Shown here piece after piece: positions 19,831-28,511 of a DNA stretch of 64,000 nt (position 1 is its first letter; each line of letters starts with the position of its first letter). Source of the DNA: Lewinellaceae bacterium (GTDB taxonomy: Bacteria; Bacteroidota; Bacteroidia; Chitinophagales; Saprospiraceae); NCBI GenBank assembly GCA_020636445.1, contig JACJXV010000012.1, positions 1 to 64,000 of the forward strand, read 5' to 3'. The notes under the pieces were generated by a model. That model worked only from the letters and a program-made list of their open reading frames with translations. It was not told the DNA's origin and searched no databases. Made by a program: the position numbers and the translations under genes.

Positions 19831-20739
19831 GTGTCGGTAAACGTAGCAGAAAGTAAAGGAACAACACTAAGCGGATTTGCGCAAAAGGTCCAGGATCTCA
19901 AGATGCTGGTCAAGTTGCGCCTGTCACTGACCGTTGTCTTTTCTTCCGTGATGGCTTTTCTTATTGCCTCACCTGATGGGCAGATTTCCTGGTTCGCTGT
20001 ACTAATGCTGGCGGTGGGAGGCTTCCTGGTAACCGGGGCCGCTAATGCGCTCAATCAGGTTTTGGAGAAAGACTATGACCGCCTGATGCGCCGTACGGAA
20101 AACCGGCCACTGGCAGCAGGTAGAATGAAAATTGCAGAAGCTGTTCTGTTGGCTGGCTTGATGAGTGCCACTGGAATTATTCTGCTGGCTATGTTCAATC
20201 CGCTCACGGCTGTTTTAGGTAACTTGGCTTTATTGAGTTATGCTTTCTTGTACACTCCCTTAAAGCGTGTATCACCTATCGCTGTACTGGTTGGGGCTAT
20301 CCCCGGGGCATTGCCGATGCTGATTGGTGCGGTAGCTGCTCAAGGGACTGTTACCACGCTGGCTTTGGTGTTGTTTACGATCCAGTTCTTCTGGCAGTTT
20401 CCCCATTTTTGGTCAATTGCCTGGCTGGGCCATGAGGATTATACCAAAGCGGGTTATAAGCTGTTACCCGGCGGACCGTCTGATCATCCCACGCGGGCAA
20501 CAGGGTTACAATCGTTTTGGTACGCCCTGTTTTTACTGCCAGTCGGAGTGATCCCTTTCTTTATGGGTTTCGGAGGAATGACCTCCCTGATTATTTTAAC
20601 CCTTATGAATATCGTGTATGCGGCACTCGGGTGGAATTTATTCCGCAAGAATGATCGTAGTGCTGCTTTGCGTTTAATGTTTTTTTCGTTTCTGTACATA
20701 CCAGTGGCTTTGATAGCCCTGTTTGCAGATAAAGTGTAA
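19831..20739 (+). CDS. ctaB: Heme O synthase (protoheme IX farnesyltransferase)
   Basis: This 302-residue UbiA-superfamily membrane protein farnesylates heme b to heme o for the oxidase. The first Asp-rich motif region NALNQVLEKDYDRLMRRTENRPL and the second loop HFWSIAWLGHEDYTKAGYKLLP are conserved. Eight or nine helices are visible. It starts at GTG 19831. The next Met (residue 25) would cut into the conserved first helix, so GTG is preferred. It is followed 5 bp later by a subunit III gene. Confidence 0.95.
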   Translation: MSVNVAESKGTTLSGFAQKVQDLKMLVKLRLSLTVVFSSVMAFLIASPDGQISWFAVLMLAVGGFLVTGAANALNQVLEKDYDRLMRRTENRPLAAGRMKIAEAVLLAGLMSATGIILLAMFNPLTAVLGNLALLSYAFLYTPLKRVSPIAVLVGAIPGALPMLIGAVAAQGTVTTLALVLFTIQFFWQFPHFWSIAWLGHEDYTKAGYKLLPGGPSDHPTRATGLQSFWYALFLLPVGVIPFFMGFGGMTSLIILTLMNIVYAALGWNLFRKNDRSAALRLMFFSFLYIPVALIALFADKV

Positions 20740-20744
20740 TAATA

Positions 20745-21326
20745 ATGATTGAGACTACGGTGAATAATCCGGTCTATACAAGAAATAGGATCCATCCTAA
20801 GAAATTTGCCTTACTGGTAGCATGTGCGAGTATGGTAATGATGTTCGCGGGGTTGACCAGTGCCTATTTGGTACGGCAGGCTGCCGGTAACTGGTTGGAA
20901 TTCACCTTGCCGAACCTTTTTTATTACAGTACAGCCGTAATCGTCAGTAGCAGTTTAGCGCTGCATGGCAGTTATTTGTTATTCCGGCGGGGAAATGCCG
21001 TTGGGTATAAATCCCTCATGGTGCTGGCCATGGTGCTGGCCCTGACGTTTATTGTTCTGCAATACCAAGGCTGGCTTGCGCTTGCGGCTGGTGGCGTAGA
21101 ATTAACGACAAATCCTTCGGGGTCATTCGTTTATGTAATTTCAGGCTTGCATGCGGCGCACGTCCTTGGGGGTATTGCTGCCATTGGGGTTGCTTTGTTG
21201 CACGCCTTCTTATTGCCTTTCCGTCCGACGGAGCGGCGAAAACTACGGTTTGAATTGACGCTGATCTTCTGGCATTTCGTAGATTTGCTCTGGATATATC
21301 TGTTTATTTTCTTGGCGGGTCAATAG
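20745..21326 (+). CDS. Cytochrome c oxidase subunit III-like protein (short form)
   Basis: This 193-residue protein has five membrane helices and the subunit III signatures SGLHAAHVLGGIAAIG and FWHFVDLLWIYLFIFL. It corresponds to the shorter of two subunit III paralogues often found in Bacteroidota cox clusters. It starts 5 bp after ctaB, so translation is likely coupled. Subunit III stabilises the oxidase core and contributes to proton uptake; it carries no metal. Confidence 0.9.
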   Translation: MIETTVNNPVYTRNRIHPKKFALLVACASMVMMFAGLTSAYLVRQAAGNWLEFTLPNLFYYSTAVIVSSSLALHGSYLLFRRGNAVGYKSLMVLAMVLALTFIVLQYQGWLALAAGGVELTTNPSGSFVYVISGLHAAHVLGGIAAIGVALLHAFLLPFRPTERRKLRFELTLIFWHFVDLLWIYLFIFLAGQ

Positions 21327-21375
21327 GCCGCATAAACAAAAACATTAGCCAACAACAATTAAATAAGCTCAACGC

Positions 21376-22320
21376 ATGGCGACAACAGATACCGCTCTGG
21401 ACCACAAGGTAGACCATTCGCAGGAGGAAGCCTGGCAAGGGGGCGCCGAACCATTTAAGGCGAGTTATGGAAAGTTGATGATGTGGTACTTCCTGCTTTC
21501 GGATGCTTTCACTTTCGCCGGATTTCTCATTACCTATGGGGCGCTGCGTTTCAGTAGTGTAACCTGGCCCGTTCCTGATTTTGTGTTCAAAACGGCTCCT
21601 TTTATGGGGCACCGGGAATTACCCCTGATTTTCGTTACGGTAATGTCCTTTTTGCTGATCGTTAGTTCCGTCACGATGGTACGGGCGGTACAGGAAGGAC
21701 ACCGGGAAAACAAGAACGGGGTAGTGTTCTGGATGCTATTAACTATCATAGGTGGTACGGGCTTCTTAAGCTGCCAGGCTTGGGAATGGACGAACCTGAT
21801 TGGTGGTGAACATATGTCTGTAACCCGAAACCCTTTTGGTACCCACACTGAATCAGGTGTTTATCTGGATGCCGAGGGTAAGGAAACTGACGAAGTTTTC
21901 AAGGCTGGCTCAAGCTTCCTCATTCACAAGGGTGGTGCAGCAGAACACGGTGCAGAAGAGGGTGAAGGTTCCGCTGAGGCGCATGCCTACGAGGTGGGTG
22001 ACCATCCAGGGTATATGATGGACGAAAAAGGCTTTATCCATCGGAAATTCAAGATTACGGATGGTCCAAATGCCGGAACTGTTGGTATGGAACAATTTGG
22101 ACCGGCGGCCTTTGGTGCTCTGTTTTTCTTTATTACAGGTTTCCACGGGTTCCACGTATTTTCCGGTGTTATGTTCCTGCTGATCATCATGATCAATGCT
22201 GCCAGTGGTGTTTACGCATCGCGGAAAAACGGCTATGAAATGGTTGAGAAGATCGGCTTGTACTGGCACTTTGTAGACTTGGTATGGGTTTTCGTCTTCC
22301 TGGTATTCTACCTGCTGTAA
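21376..22320 (+). CDS. coxC: Cytochrome c oxidase subunit III (long form with hydrophilic insertion)
   Basis: This 314-residue protein has N-terminal helices, then a polar insert of about 95 residues (roughly 140-235) rich in Glu, His, Gly and Ala between membrane segments. The C-terminal core has FGALFFFITGFHGFHVFSGV and LYWHFVDLVWVFVFLVFYLL. The insert is longer than in ordinary subunit III and should lie on one membrane face. It sits next to the short paralogue, 50 bp apart. Confidence 0.93.
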   Translation: MATTDTALDHKVDHSQEEAWQGGAEPFKASYGKLMMWYFLLSDAFTFAGFLITYGALRFSSVTWPVPDFVFKTAPFMGHRELPLIFVTVMSFLLIVSSVTMVRAVQEGHRENKNGVVFWMLLTIIGGTGFLSCQAWEWTNLIGGEHMSVTRNPFGTHTESGVYLDAEGKETDEVFKAGSSFLIHKGGAAEHGAEEGEGSAEAHAYEVGDHPGYMMDEKGFIHRKFKITDGPNAGTVGMEQFGPAAFGALFFFITGFHGFHVFSGVMFLLIIMINAASGVYASRKNGYEMVEKIGLYWHFVDLVWVFVFLVFYLL

Positions 22321-22369
22321 GCCGGAATAATCCGAATAAATTTTGCACAACATTTAATGCCTAGATAAT

Positions 22370-22795
22370 ATGGGACTCTCCTACGAAGAAGGTAAAAAAA
22401 GAGTGGTATTTGGCCTCGGATTATTGGCGGCCGTTACCGTTGTAGAGGTAATTATTTCCCTTTTTGGCAAGGGACACATCATTCCGGGAATTCACGATAT
22501 CAAGTGGGTTTTCTACCCGGTAGCACTGGCGCTGGTTGGTTTGTCGGTGTATAAGGCATACTTCATTATTTATGAGTTTATGCACATGAAATATGAAGTA
22601 AAAGGGCTGGCACTCAGTGTATTGCTTCCCACCTTACTGCTGGTTTGGGCCATTATTGCCTTTTTCCAAGAGGGTAATTCCTGGAAAAACCGCCGGGAGT
22701 TGATCAAAGAAAAGAATGTCAAACCACTGGAAGAAGGCCAGCAACAAGGCATGATTCCCAGTGACACATATCGCCTGGATCAACAAGAAGGATAG
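22370..22795 (+). CDS. Cytochrome c oxidase subunit IV-family protein
   Basis: This 141-residue protein has three membrane helices (about 16-33, 45-65 and 82-102), an order and size fitting the prokaryotic subunit IV family (COX4_pro) that follows subunit III in these clusters. The C-terminal 40 residues are charged and Gln-rich. It is the last gene before a strong terminator at 22801, and so closes the oxidase transcript. Confidence 0.87.
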   Translation: MGLSYEEGKKRVVFGLGLLAAVTVVEVIISLFGKGHIIPGIHDIKWVFYPVALALVGLSVYKAYFIIYEFMHMKYEVKGLALSVLLPTLLLVWAIIAFFQEGNSWKNRRELIKEKNVKPLEEGQQQGMIPSDTYRLDQQEG

Positions 22796-22800
22796 GCCAT

Positions 22801-22838
22801 AAAAAAAGGCGAGAAAGATTTTTCTCGCCTTTTTTTTA
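22801..22838 (+). terminator. Rho-independent terminator after the cox operon
   Basis: A 9-bp GC-rich stem (22808-22816 with 22821-22829) is extended by A7/T8 runs on both sides and has a 4-nt loop. This is the canonical form, and it works for either strand. Confidence 0.88.
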
Positions 22839-22888
22839 TGCAACCATTCTCTTCTTAGTCTGTTTTACCATCAAAGGATTTCCGGATC

Positions 22889-23509
22889 ATGCAAAAAAGA
22901 AACTGGAGGCAAATTTTCATTTTATCGCTCTTTTTTGTCGTTGCACCCCTTATTAGTTGGTACTACCTGCGTAAGGGGCTGAATTACCGTATTGAAGCTG
23001 TACAGGAGCTTGCACATATTGGTAAAGTGGCTCCGGGTACGCTGGTAAGTTTGTTCGGCGATACGGTGCGAACGACAGATATGCAAGGCCGCCTGAGTGT
23101 TGCCCAATTACTGGATATGTCGGATCCTGCTGCGGTTAAGGAAGTTGGGAACCACCTGCAGGAATTACACAACCAATTTGATGCCCGCCAGGATGTATTG
23201 TTTCTGATCCATCTGCAAGGCTTTGTGGATACTGCGCAAGTAAGTGCCTTTGCCCGGGAGTATGACCTGGATGATCCGAACCAGGTATTCTTTTTTTCGG
23301 CAACGGGTGCACAGCGGATGTATTTCATTCCTAAGCCTGACCCGGGGACAGCGACAGCCGCCCTGGTGGATACCGCAACAGATGTGCGCAAGTTCTATAA
23401 TACACGTGATGGCGCCCAATTGACTCGCCTCACTGAACACCTCGCCCTCTTACTTCCCAGGGAATCCGGCCGCAAGGAACTGGAATTCCGGCGGGATAAA
23501 GAAAAGTAA
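22889..23509 (+). CDS. Cysteine-free membrane-anchored protein in the SCO position
   Basis: This 206-residue protein has one N-terminal membrane anchor (about 9-26) and a periplasmic domain of about 175 residues. Its location after the oxidase genes and its pattern of beta strands (QDVLFLIHLQGFVDTAQVSAF, QVFFFSATG) suggest a divergent thioredoxin-fold protein related to SCO copper chaperones. It contains no cysteine at all, so it cannot bind copper in the SCO manner. I do not assign a function. A structural or assembly role in the oxidase is a guess from context. Confidence 0.72.
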   Translation: MQKRNWRQIFILSLFFVVAPLISWYYLRKGLNYRIEAVQELAHIGKVAPGTLVSLFGDTVRTTDMQGRLSVAQLLDMSDPAAVKEVGNHLQELHNQFDARQDVLFLIHLQGFVDTAQVSAFAREYDLDDPNQVFFFSATGAQRMYFIPKPDPGTATAALVDTATDVRKFYNTRDGAQLTRLTEHLALLLPRESGRKELEFRRDKEK

Positions 23510-23612
23510 GACACAACCTTATTTGGTTTTAGCAAACACTTCATGAATTGCTACCTGCTAAAAGGTGGCGTGAGCAGCCTTTCTGTTTTAATGCAATGCT
23601 AATTGAACGGTT

Positions 23613-24185
23613 ATGGAAAAGAATGTAATGCTTGAAAAACGCTTGAATGTGGCGGCCTGGATCGTCACGGTAGCTGTCCTGGTTTTGGTAGGATTGATGC
23701 GTCGTGTAAAACTGGATCTTGGGATGGACTTGAGCTTCTTAGCGCCATTTCACGCTTCTGTAAATGCGCTAACGGCAGTCGTATTACTGATTGCCTTTTA
23801 TTTTATCCGGCAGAAGAATGTCATCGCCCACCGCCGGGCTATTTATGTAGCCCTGGGGTTGTCGGTATTATTCCTGCTTTCGTATGTAGCCTATCACTTT
23901 ACCACTCCGGAGACCTTGTACGGGGATGCCAACCATGATGGGGTGGTAGACACCGCCGAAAAGTTGGCAACGGGTTCCATGCGGAGCATTTACCTGGTCT
24001 TGCTGATCAGCCACATAACACTGGCCGGCATAAGTCTTCCTTTTATTCTCTTCACCTTCATACGGGCGTTTACCGGGCAGTATGATCGGCACCGCCGCAT
24101 GGCGCGCTGGGTATTCCCCATTTGGCTTTATGTAGCGGTAACAGGACCTCTGTGTTATTACCTGCTGTTACCTTATTATGCCTAG
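23613..24185 (+). CDS. DUF420 family membrane protein with EF-hand-like loop
   Basis: This 190-residue protein has five helices and the family's His-containing segments (APFHASVNALTA, HRRAIYVALGLS, SYVAYHF, LISHITLAG, HRRMARWVFPIWLYVAVTG). DUF420 includes CtaM, needed for aa3-type oxidase function in Staphylococcus, so an assembly role fits. In the loop after helix 3, residues 105-116 read DANHDGVVDTAE. This matches a canonical 12-residue calcium-binding EF-hand loop (D1, N3, D5, G6, D9, E12). It could start at M1 or M6. Confidence 0.87.
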   Translation: MEKNVMLEKRLNVAAWIVTVAVLVLVGLMRRVKLDLGMDLSFLAPFHASVNALTAVVLLIAFYFIRQKNVIAHRRAIYVALGLSVLFLLSYVAYHFTTPETLYGDANHDGVVDTAEKLATGSMRSIYLVLLISHITLAGISLPFILFTFIRAFTGQYDRHRRMARWVFPIWLYVAVTGPLCYYLLLPYYA

Positions 24186-24211
24186 GCCAACCCTGGCAAG
24201 CTTAATTTTGT

Positions 24212-24219
24212 TATTTTTG
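24212..24219 (+). promoter_or_regulatory. TAnnTTTG element 5 nt before a start codon
   Basis: TATTTTTG at 24212-24219 is followed by CAAAA and the ATG at 24225. It implies a 5' leader of about 2 nt, like the elements at 19818 and 44601. Confidence 0.45.
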
Positions 24220-24224
24220 CAAAA

Positions 24225-24518
24225 ATGAATCCGATGCGCAATTTCAGAAAATCGTGGTTTCTTTTGACAGTGCTCATTGTCGTTGCCAGCCTCGTGCCTT
24301 TCCTGGCAGAGGCGCAGTGTCCGATGTGCCGGATTGCCGCTGAGAGCAATCTGAAAAATGGAGGTACCGATGGACAGGGCCTTAACCTGGGGATTCTGTA
24401 TATGCTGGCAACCCCTTACCTACTCATCGGAGGATTAGGCTATTGGTGGTACCGCAATCGCAAGAAGCAACAGGATGATCCCTTCGCTGCTTCGGAAACG
24501 GAGCAGGAAGAACAATAG
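24225..24518 (+). CDS. Small CPMC-motif membrane protein of the oxidase locus
   Basis: This 97-residue protein has an N-terminal signal or anchor (about 10-30), then QCPMCRIAAESNLKNGG directly after the cleavage region, a second helix (about 55-75) and a charged C-terminal tail (KKQQDDPF...EQEEQ). The two Cys and Met of CPMC could bind copper or form a disulfide facing the periplasm. I recognise it only as a small conserved-looking protein next to oxidase genes in Bacteroidota; no function is known to me. With no Cys in the SCO-position protein, it is a candidate copper handler. Confidence 0.75.
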   Translation: MNPMRNFRKSWFLLTVLIVVASLVPFLAEAQCPMCRIAAESNLKNGGTDGQGLNLGILYMLATPYLLIGGLGYWWYRNRKKQQDDPFAASETEQEEQ

Positions 24519-24598
24519 ATTGGTAAGGGCGGACCTCAAAGAGGCCTCTTGTTTTGGGATTATGTAATACCAGATAATCCTGCTATCACACGTATAAG

Positions 24599-25009
24599 TT
24601 ACTTTTCCTGTTTGTAGTGCCGTTCGTAGTGCACAAAACTGGAGAAGAACAACAATCCCCATCCGGCAGCGAAAAATAATCCTCCAATGGGTGTAATGGG
24701 CCCTAACCAAGCCAGGCTTAGGTTAGTTACATCTCGCGTACTTAAGAGGTAAAGGGAGCCGGAGAAAAGGATAATCCCGATCGCAAAGGACCATCCGGCA
24801 AAGACCAGACTTTTTTTACGACCAAAATGAAGCAGCGCCGCAACGGCCATTATCCCCAGGGCATGGTAAAAATGGTAGCGTACCGCTGTTTCGAATGTTT
24901 GCAAAGATTCAGGGGAAACCATCGCTTTGAGTCCGTGGGCGCCAAAGGCACCAATCAGAACTGCAGTTGCAGCAAAAAGGCTTCCCATGCGTAGGAATAG
25001 TTTTCTCAT
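24599..25009 (-). CDS. DUF423 (YgdD-type) membrane protein
   Basis: This 136-residue protein has four helices. The DUF423 pattern is clear: GAFGAHGLKAMVSPESLQTFETAVRYHFYHALGI near the start and GPITPIGGLFFAAGWGLLF near the end. The function is unknown in the family. It converges on the CPMC gene. The 80-bp gap between them holds a 12-bp perfect palindrome (AAGAGGCCTCTT near 24540). Confidence 0.9.
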   Translation of the reverse strand: MRKLFLRMGSLFAATAVLIGAFGAHGLKAMVSPESLQTFETAVRYHFYHALGIMAVAALLHFGRKKSLVFAGWSFAIGIILFSGSLYLLSTRDVTNLSLAWLGPITPIGGLFFAAGWGLLFFSSFVHYERHYKQEK

Positions 25010-25100
25010 AGGATTAAAAGTAGCTAGGATTGAAGCTGATAAATGGCTTATTTAGCACTGATGTACTTACTGGGAGCTTCTTATTTAGCTTTTTTGACGC

Positions 25101-27587
25101 ATGATTGGCCATAAAGATACATTTTTTGCCCGGATTTCCGGTGCAATTTTATTGGTTCTGGGATCCCTGGGAGCCCTTTATTGGTTTGGTGTTTTCTCCT
25201 CTCCCATCAAAAAGATGCTCCGTGCAGCTCCGGATGGCGCGATAGCTGTTGTGTTAACCCCCACTGATTCGCTGACCAGCCAGTTGCAAACGGCTTTTGC
25301 CGTAAACGGGGATACGTTGCCCTTACCCTTAGGATCAGCTTTTGCCTTTTTTTCGTCCATTTCCGTTGCGCAACAGCCGGGGTGCCTGGTTTGGTACAAC
25401 CTGCCGGATGATCCTGCTACCTGGCTTTTTATCGGATCGGGTAATTTGCGCGAAGAGCAGGGACTTACGCCACCATCTCCATTTCAGGCTGAGCCTGCCA
25501 CCCGCTACCGGGGGCATTCCGTTTACCATTGGCGAAGCCCGGAAGGGGTTGAGCTGAGCCTGGCTGCCTGGAAAGGGATATGGGTTATTGCGCCCCGGGC
25601 CTATTTGGTTGAAGAAAGCATCCGCCAGTGGGAGCGTCCCGGGAGCGCCTGGCTGGCTGGCTGGGCCAATCGTCCCCGTAGACAGCATTGGCAGGGAATG
25701 TTTTTTGCAGAGCGGCTGCCCCAGCGTTCCGCTAATCGGTTTCTCCCCGAAGGAATCCATTATTGGCAAACAATACCAGAAAGAACGGACACAGCAGGAA
25801 GCACCATTCAGGGGCAGAAAATGGGCGCATCCCGGAAATCAGCGAGTAGGCTAGGAGGGCGTTCACCCGCCTGGGAGCGCGTTTTACCCCCTGATTTTGA
25901 GGAGTTGCGCGGGTGGTCCACCCACGATCCGGAATGGGTGGAGGCAACGCAATCCACCTTTTTTAAGGAATACCTGGCGGAATGGAACGCTGGCGCTCCC
26001 CTGCAAGTTGGATTTACCGACCCATCCGGGGATGTACTGGCGACATTTTGGGTTTTCCCTACGGAAAAACTCACGCGGGCGGAAAATATGTTAGCCGCTT
26101 ATGGCCGGCAACAAGGCGCTGTACAGTTGGACACGCATGCTATTTTTACCATCCATGAAGTGCGGGACCGGCAATGGCAGGAAGCGCTTCAACCGCTAGG
26201 TATGGCAATGGGCGAAACAGCCTCCTGGGTTCAACTCGATAGCTTCGTTATTTTGGGGGATTCACCACTGGTGTTGAAACGGTGGCTGGATTACTACCTG
26301 GCAGATGCAGTACAAGCTACGTTGGGGAGTTCTCTTTTGGCAGCGATGCAATCCTTGGAGAAGAACCAAAGCTGGTATTTTTCGCGCGGAACTAACAGGC
26401 CTTCCCGGGAGCTGCGTGGCTGGTTTCAGCGATTGGGATGGCCGGTACCGGAAGATGCCCAATGGTTTTTTGCTACTGAAGCCAATGCTCCTGGTTGGTC
26501 GATGCAAGTCTGGCCAGCGCTGGATGCCCAGGCAACTCTGCAATTGTTGTGGCGACAACCCTTGTCAAAAAGGCCTTTGACGGGCGTTTGGGTGGTAGCG
26601 GACCGGGTATTTACCCAGGATGACCAGCATCAATTTTTCGCCCTCTCCGAGGCAGGCGGCACCCTCTGGTCACAGACGCTGGACAGTAAAATTATTGGCG
26701 AAATCCAGTTGATTGAGGTTGGGCCTGGGGCTACACCAGCCTTATTGTTTTCAACGCGGAGTGCGGTGCATGGATATGATCTTCAGGGGCGGCCCCTGGC
26801 GGGTTTTCCACTGCCACTGGCTGTCTCGGCTACGGCTGGCGTCCGCTTGTATCCGCTCAGTGGTGGAGCTGCTTTCTTTCAGCCAGCTGCCGGCGGGCGC
26901 GTCTATGGGTACCGAATGAATGGCGTGCCCTTGGAAGGGTGGTCGCCCCGCGAAAATTTAGGTGAGGTAACTCAACCAGTACTTTATTTTCCGTTTGCCG
27001 GGCAAGATTATTTTCTGGTCCAGGATCGTCGCGGGTATTTACAGACCCTAAGCCTATCAGGTGAATTCCATTTTCCTCCGGTGACATTATCGGCCCCTGC
27101 GATTTCACCGCCTGCATTTCAGTGGACCACCACCAGCCAACGGATGATTGCCGGGAATGACCGAGGTGTAGTGCGGGTGGTGGTGGCCGATGGGACCAAT
27201 TTCCCTTTACGGCTGGTTGCCGACACCTCCGCCCGGCAGGTACAGGTGGTGTTTACGAATGTAGCAGGCGATGAGCGCCTGGATTATTTAGCCTTATCCG
27301 GACGGGAAATATCGCTGCACGGGTACACGGGAAATCGCTTTGCGCTGTGGTTCTCCCGAACCTTACCCGTACGCATGGATACGCTGTATACCCTTGAGCC
27401 ATCAGCCGGCAAAAAACCATTCATCGCCTTGGAAAACTTTTCCCGGCAACGGCTTTGGTTACTGACCTCTGCGGGGAAGACTTACCCCGGTTTTCCAATT
27501 CCCGCGTCCACACCGGCAGCTTTCCTTTCCGGCAACCGATTGGTTGTTGGGCTGGATGGAGAGGTCTCGGTATATCAGGTTTATTAA
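25101..27587 (+). CDS. Membrane-anchored protein with putative C-terminal beta-propeller
   Basis: This is an 828-residue protein of unknown function. One membrane anchor (about 12-30) is followed by a large extracytoplasmic region. Residues about 40-480 resemble the DUF3352-like proteins of Bacteroidota (APDGAIAVVLTPTDSL at the start), but I am not certain. From about 485, short repeating units occur, such as FFALSEAGGTLWSQTL, VHGYDLQGRPLAGFPLPL, VYGYRMNGVPLEGW and LQTLSLSGEF. They recur about every 40-45 residues and look like propeller blades (PQQ or FG-GAP type). It stands alone, transcribed away from DUF423. Confidence 0.7.
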   Translation: MIGHKDTFFARISGAILLVLGSLGALYWFGVFSSPIKKMLRAAPDGAIAVVLTPTDSLTSQLQTAFAVNGDTLPLPLGSAFAFFSSISVAQQPGCLVWYNLPDDPATWLFIGSGNLREEQGLTPPSPFQAEPATRYRGHSVYHWRSPEGVELSLAAWKGIWVIAPRAYLVEESIRQWERPGSAWLAGWANRPRRQHWQGMFFAERLPQRSANRFLPEGIHYWQTIPERTDTAGSTIQGQKMGASRKSASRLGGRSPAWERVLPPDFEELRGWSTHDPEWVEATQSTFFKEYLAEWNAGAPLQVGFTDPSGDVLATFWVFPTEKLTRAENMLAAYGRQQGAVQLDTHAIFTIHEVRDRQWQEALQPLGMAMGETASWVQLDSFVILGDSPLVLKRWLDYYLADAVQATLGSSLLAAMQSLEKNQSWYFSRGTNRPSRELRGWFQRLGWPVPEDAQWFFATEANAPGWSMQVWPALDAQATLQLLWRQPLSKRPLTGVWVVADRVFTQDDQHQFFALSEAGGTLWSQTLDSKIIGEIQLIEVGPGATPALLFSTRSAVHGYDLQGRPLAGFPLPLAVSATAGVRLYPLSGGAAFFQPAAGGRVYGYRMNGVPLEGWSPRENLGEVTQPVLYFPFAGQDYFLVQDRRGYLQTLSLSGEFHFPPVTLSAPAISPPAFQWTTTSQRMIAGNDRGVVRVVVADGTNFPLRLVADTSARQVQVVFTNVAGDERLDYLALSGREISLHGYTGNRFALWFSRTLPVRMDTLYTLEPSAGKKPFIALENFSRQRLWLLTSAGKTYPGFPIPASTPAAFLSGNRLVVGLDGEVSVYQVY

Positions 27588-27762
27588 GCTATTGGTTTTT
27601 CAACCCGAAGGCGGGAGAAAGCCAATCATAAACGGAGACCTGACGGTGGGTGTTTTATCATCTTGGCTTGGTAATCCTGAGTATAACTACGCTCAGTCAC
27701 CAAGCGGAGCCGAAGTGCCAGTGTCTAGTTCCTAATTTCCAATTTCTTTTCGACCTTCCTAG
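27588..27762. repeat. Intergenic repeat mosaic
   Basis: This noncoding stretch contains CTTGGT...ACCAAG arms around an inner CTGAG...CTCAG pair (27665-27712), the phrase GGAGCCGAAGTG (also near 55653-55664), and tttccaatttc near 27735, part of the 7-bp repeat family. No gene is seen here; a 63-codon reading frame lacks any support. Confidence 0.5.
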
Positions 27763-28440
27763 CTACGCCGGGAGCGCCCAATCGATAGGTTGCTGGCCCT
27801 GACTAACCAGGTAATCGTTGGTTTGGGAAAAATGCCGGCAGCCGAAAAATGCCCCTCCGGCTAGGGGGGAAGGATGCGCAGCTTCCAGAATCAGGTGTTT
27901 TTTGGGGTCGATCAGTTCCTTTTTCTTGCGGGCAAAACCACCCCATAACAAAAAGACCAGCCCGGAGCGTTCGGCGGATAGCCGGCTAATTACCGCATCG
28001 GTAAAGGTTTGCCAGCCGAGTTTTTGGTGGGAACCCGCCTGGTTTTTTTCTACGGTAAGCATGGCATTGAGCAGGAAAACCCCTTGCTGCGCCCAGTGAG
28101 TAAGATCGCCGTGATTGGCAATGGGGATATTCAGGTCGCTGGCCATTTCCTTGTAAATGTTTTTGAGCGAGGGGGGGATCCGGATCCCGTGGGGTACCGA
28201 AAAACAAAGTCCCATCGCTTCTCCGGGGTTATGGTAGGGGTCCTGGCCAAGGATGACCACTTTGACCTTTTCAAAAGGGGTTAGGTTAAAGGCATTAAAG
28301 ATTAAGGAGCCTGGAGGGTAAATGACTTTTCCAGCTTCTTTTTCCTGTCGGAGCCGGCTCACCATGGCCTCGAAATAGGGTTGCTTAAATTCTTCGGTGA
28401 GCTGGTTTTTCCAACTGGGCTCAATTTTTACATCGCTCAT
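27763..28440 (-). CDS. ung: Uracil-DNA glycosylase
   Basis: This 225-residue family 1 enzyme removes uracil from DNA. The water-activating motif GQDPYH includes Asp67. The uracil-binding [16 protein letters not shown] (typically LLN...LTV) and the minor-groove loop AAHPSPLAG with its His are all present. The length is normal. It is a single gene with a short gap to the downstream hydrolase gene. Confidence 0.97.
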   Translation of the reverse strand: MSDVKIEPSWKNQLTEEFKQPYFEAMVSRLRQEKEAGKVIYPPGSLIFNAFNLTPFEKVKVVILGQDPYHNPGEAMGLCFSVPHGIRIPPSLKNIYKEMASDLNIPIANHGDLTHWAQQGVFLLNAMLTVEKNQAGSHQKLGWQTFTDAVISRLSAERSGLVFLLWGGFARKKKELIDPKKHLILEAAHPSPLAGGAFFGCRHFSQTNDYLVSQGQQPIDWALPA

Positions 28441-28511
28441 AAAGGCAGGGTGTCTGTGGAGCTAATGTACACAAAAATGAAAGAAATCCCTGAGGTTGGC
28501 ACCTGGACGAC

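Noticed and set aside
27544..27735. Small open frame after the propeller-like protein gene
   Set aside because: It overlaps the gene end in another frame and runs into repeat-rich noncoding DNA.
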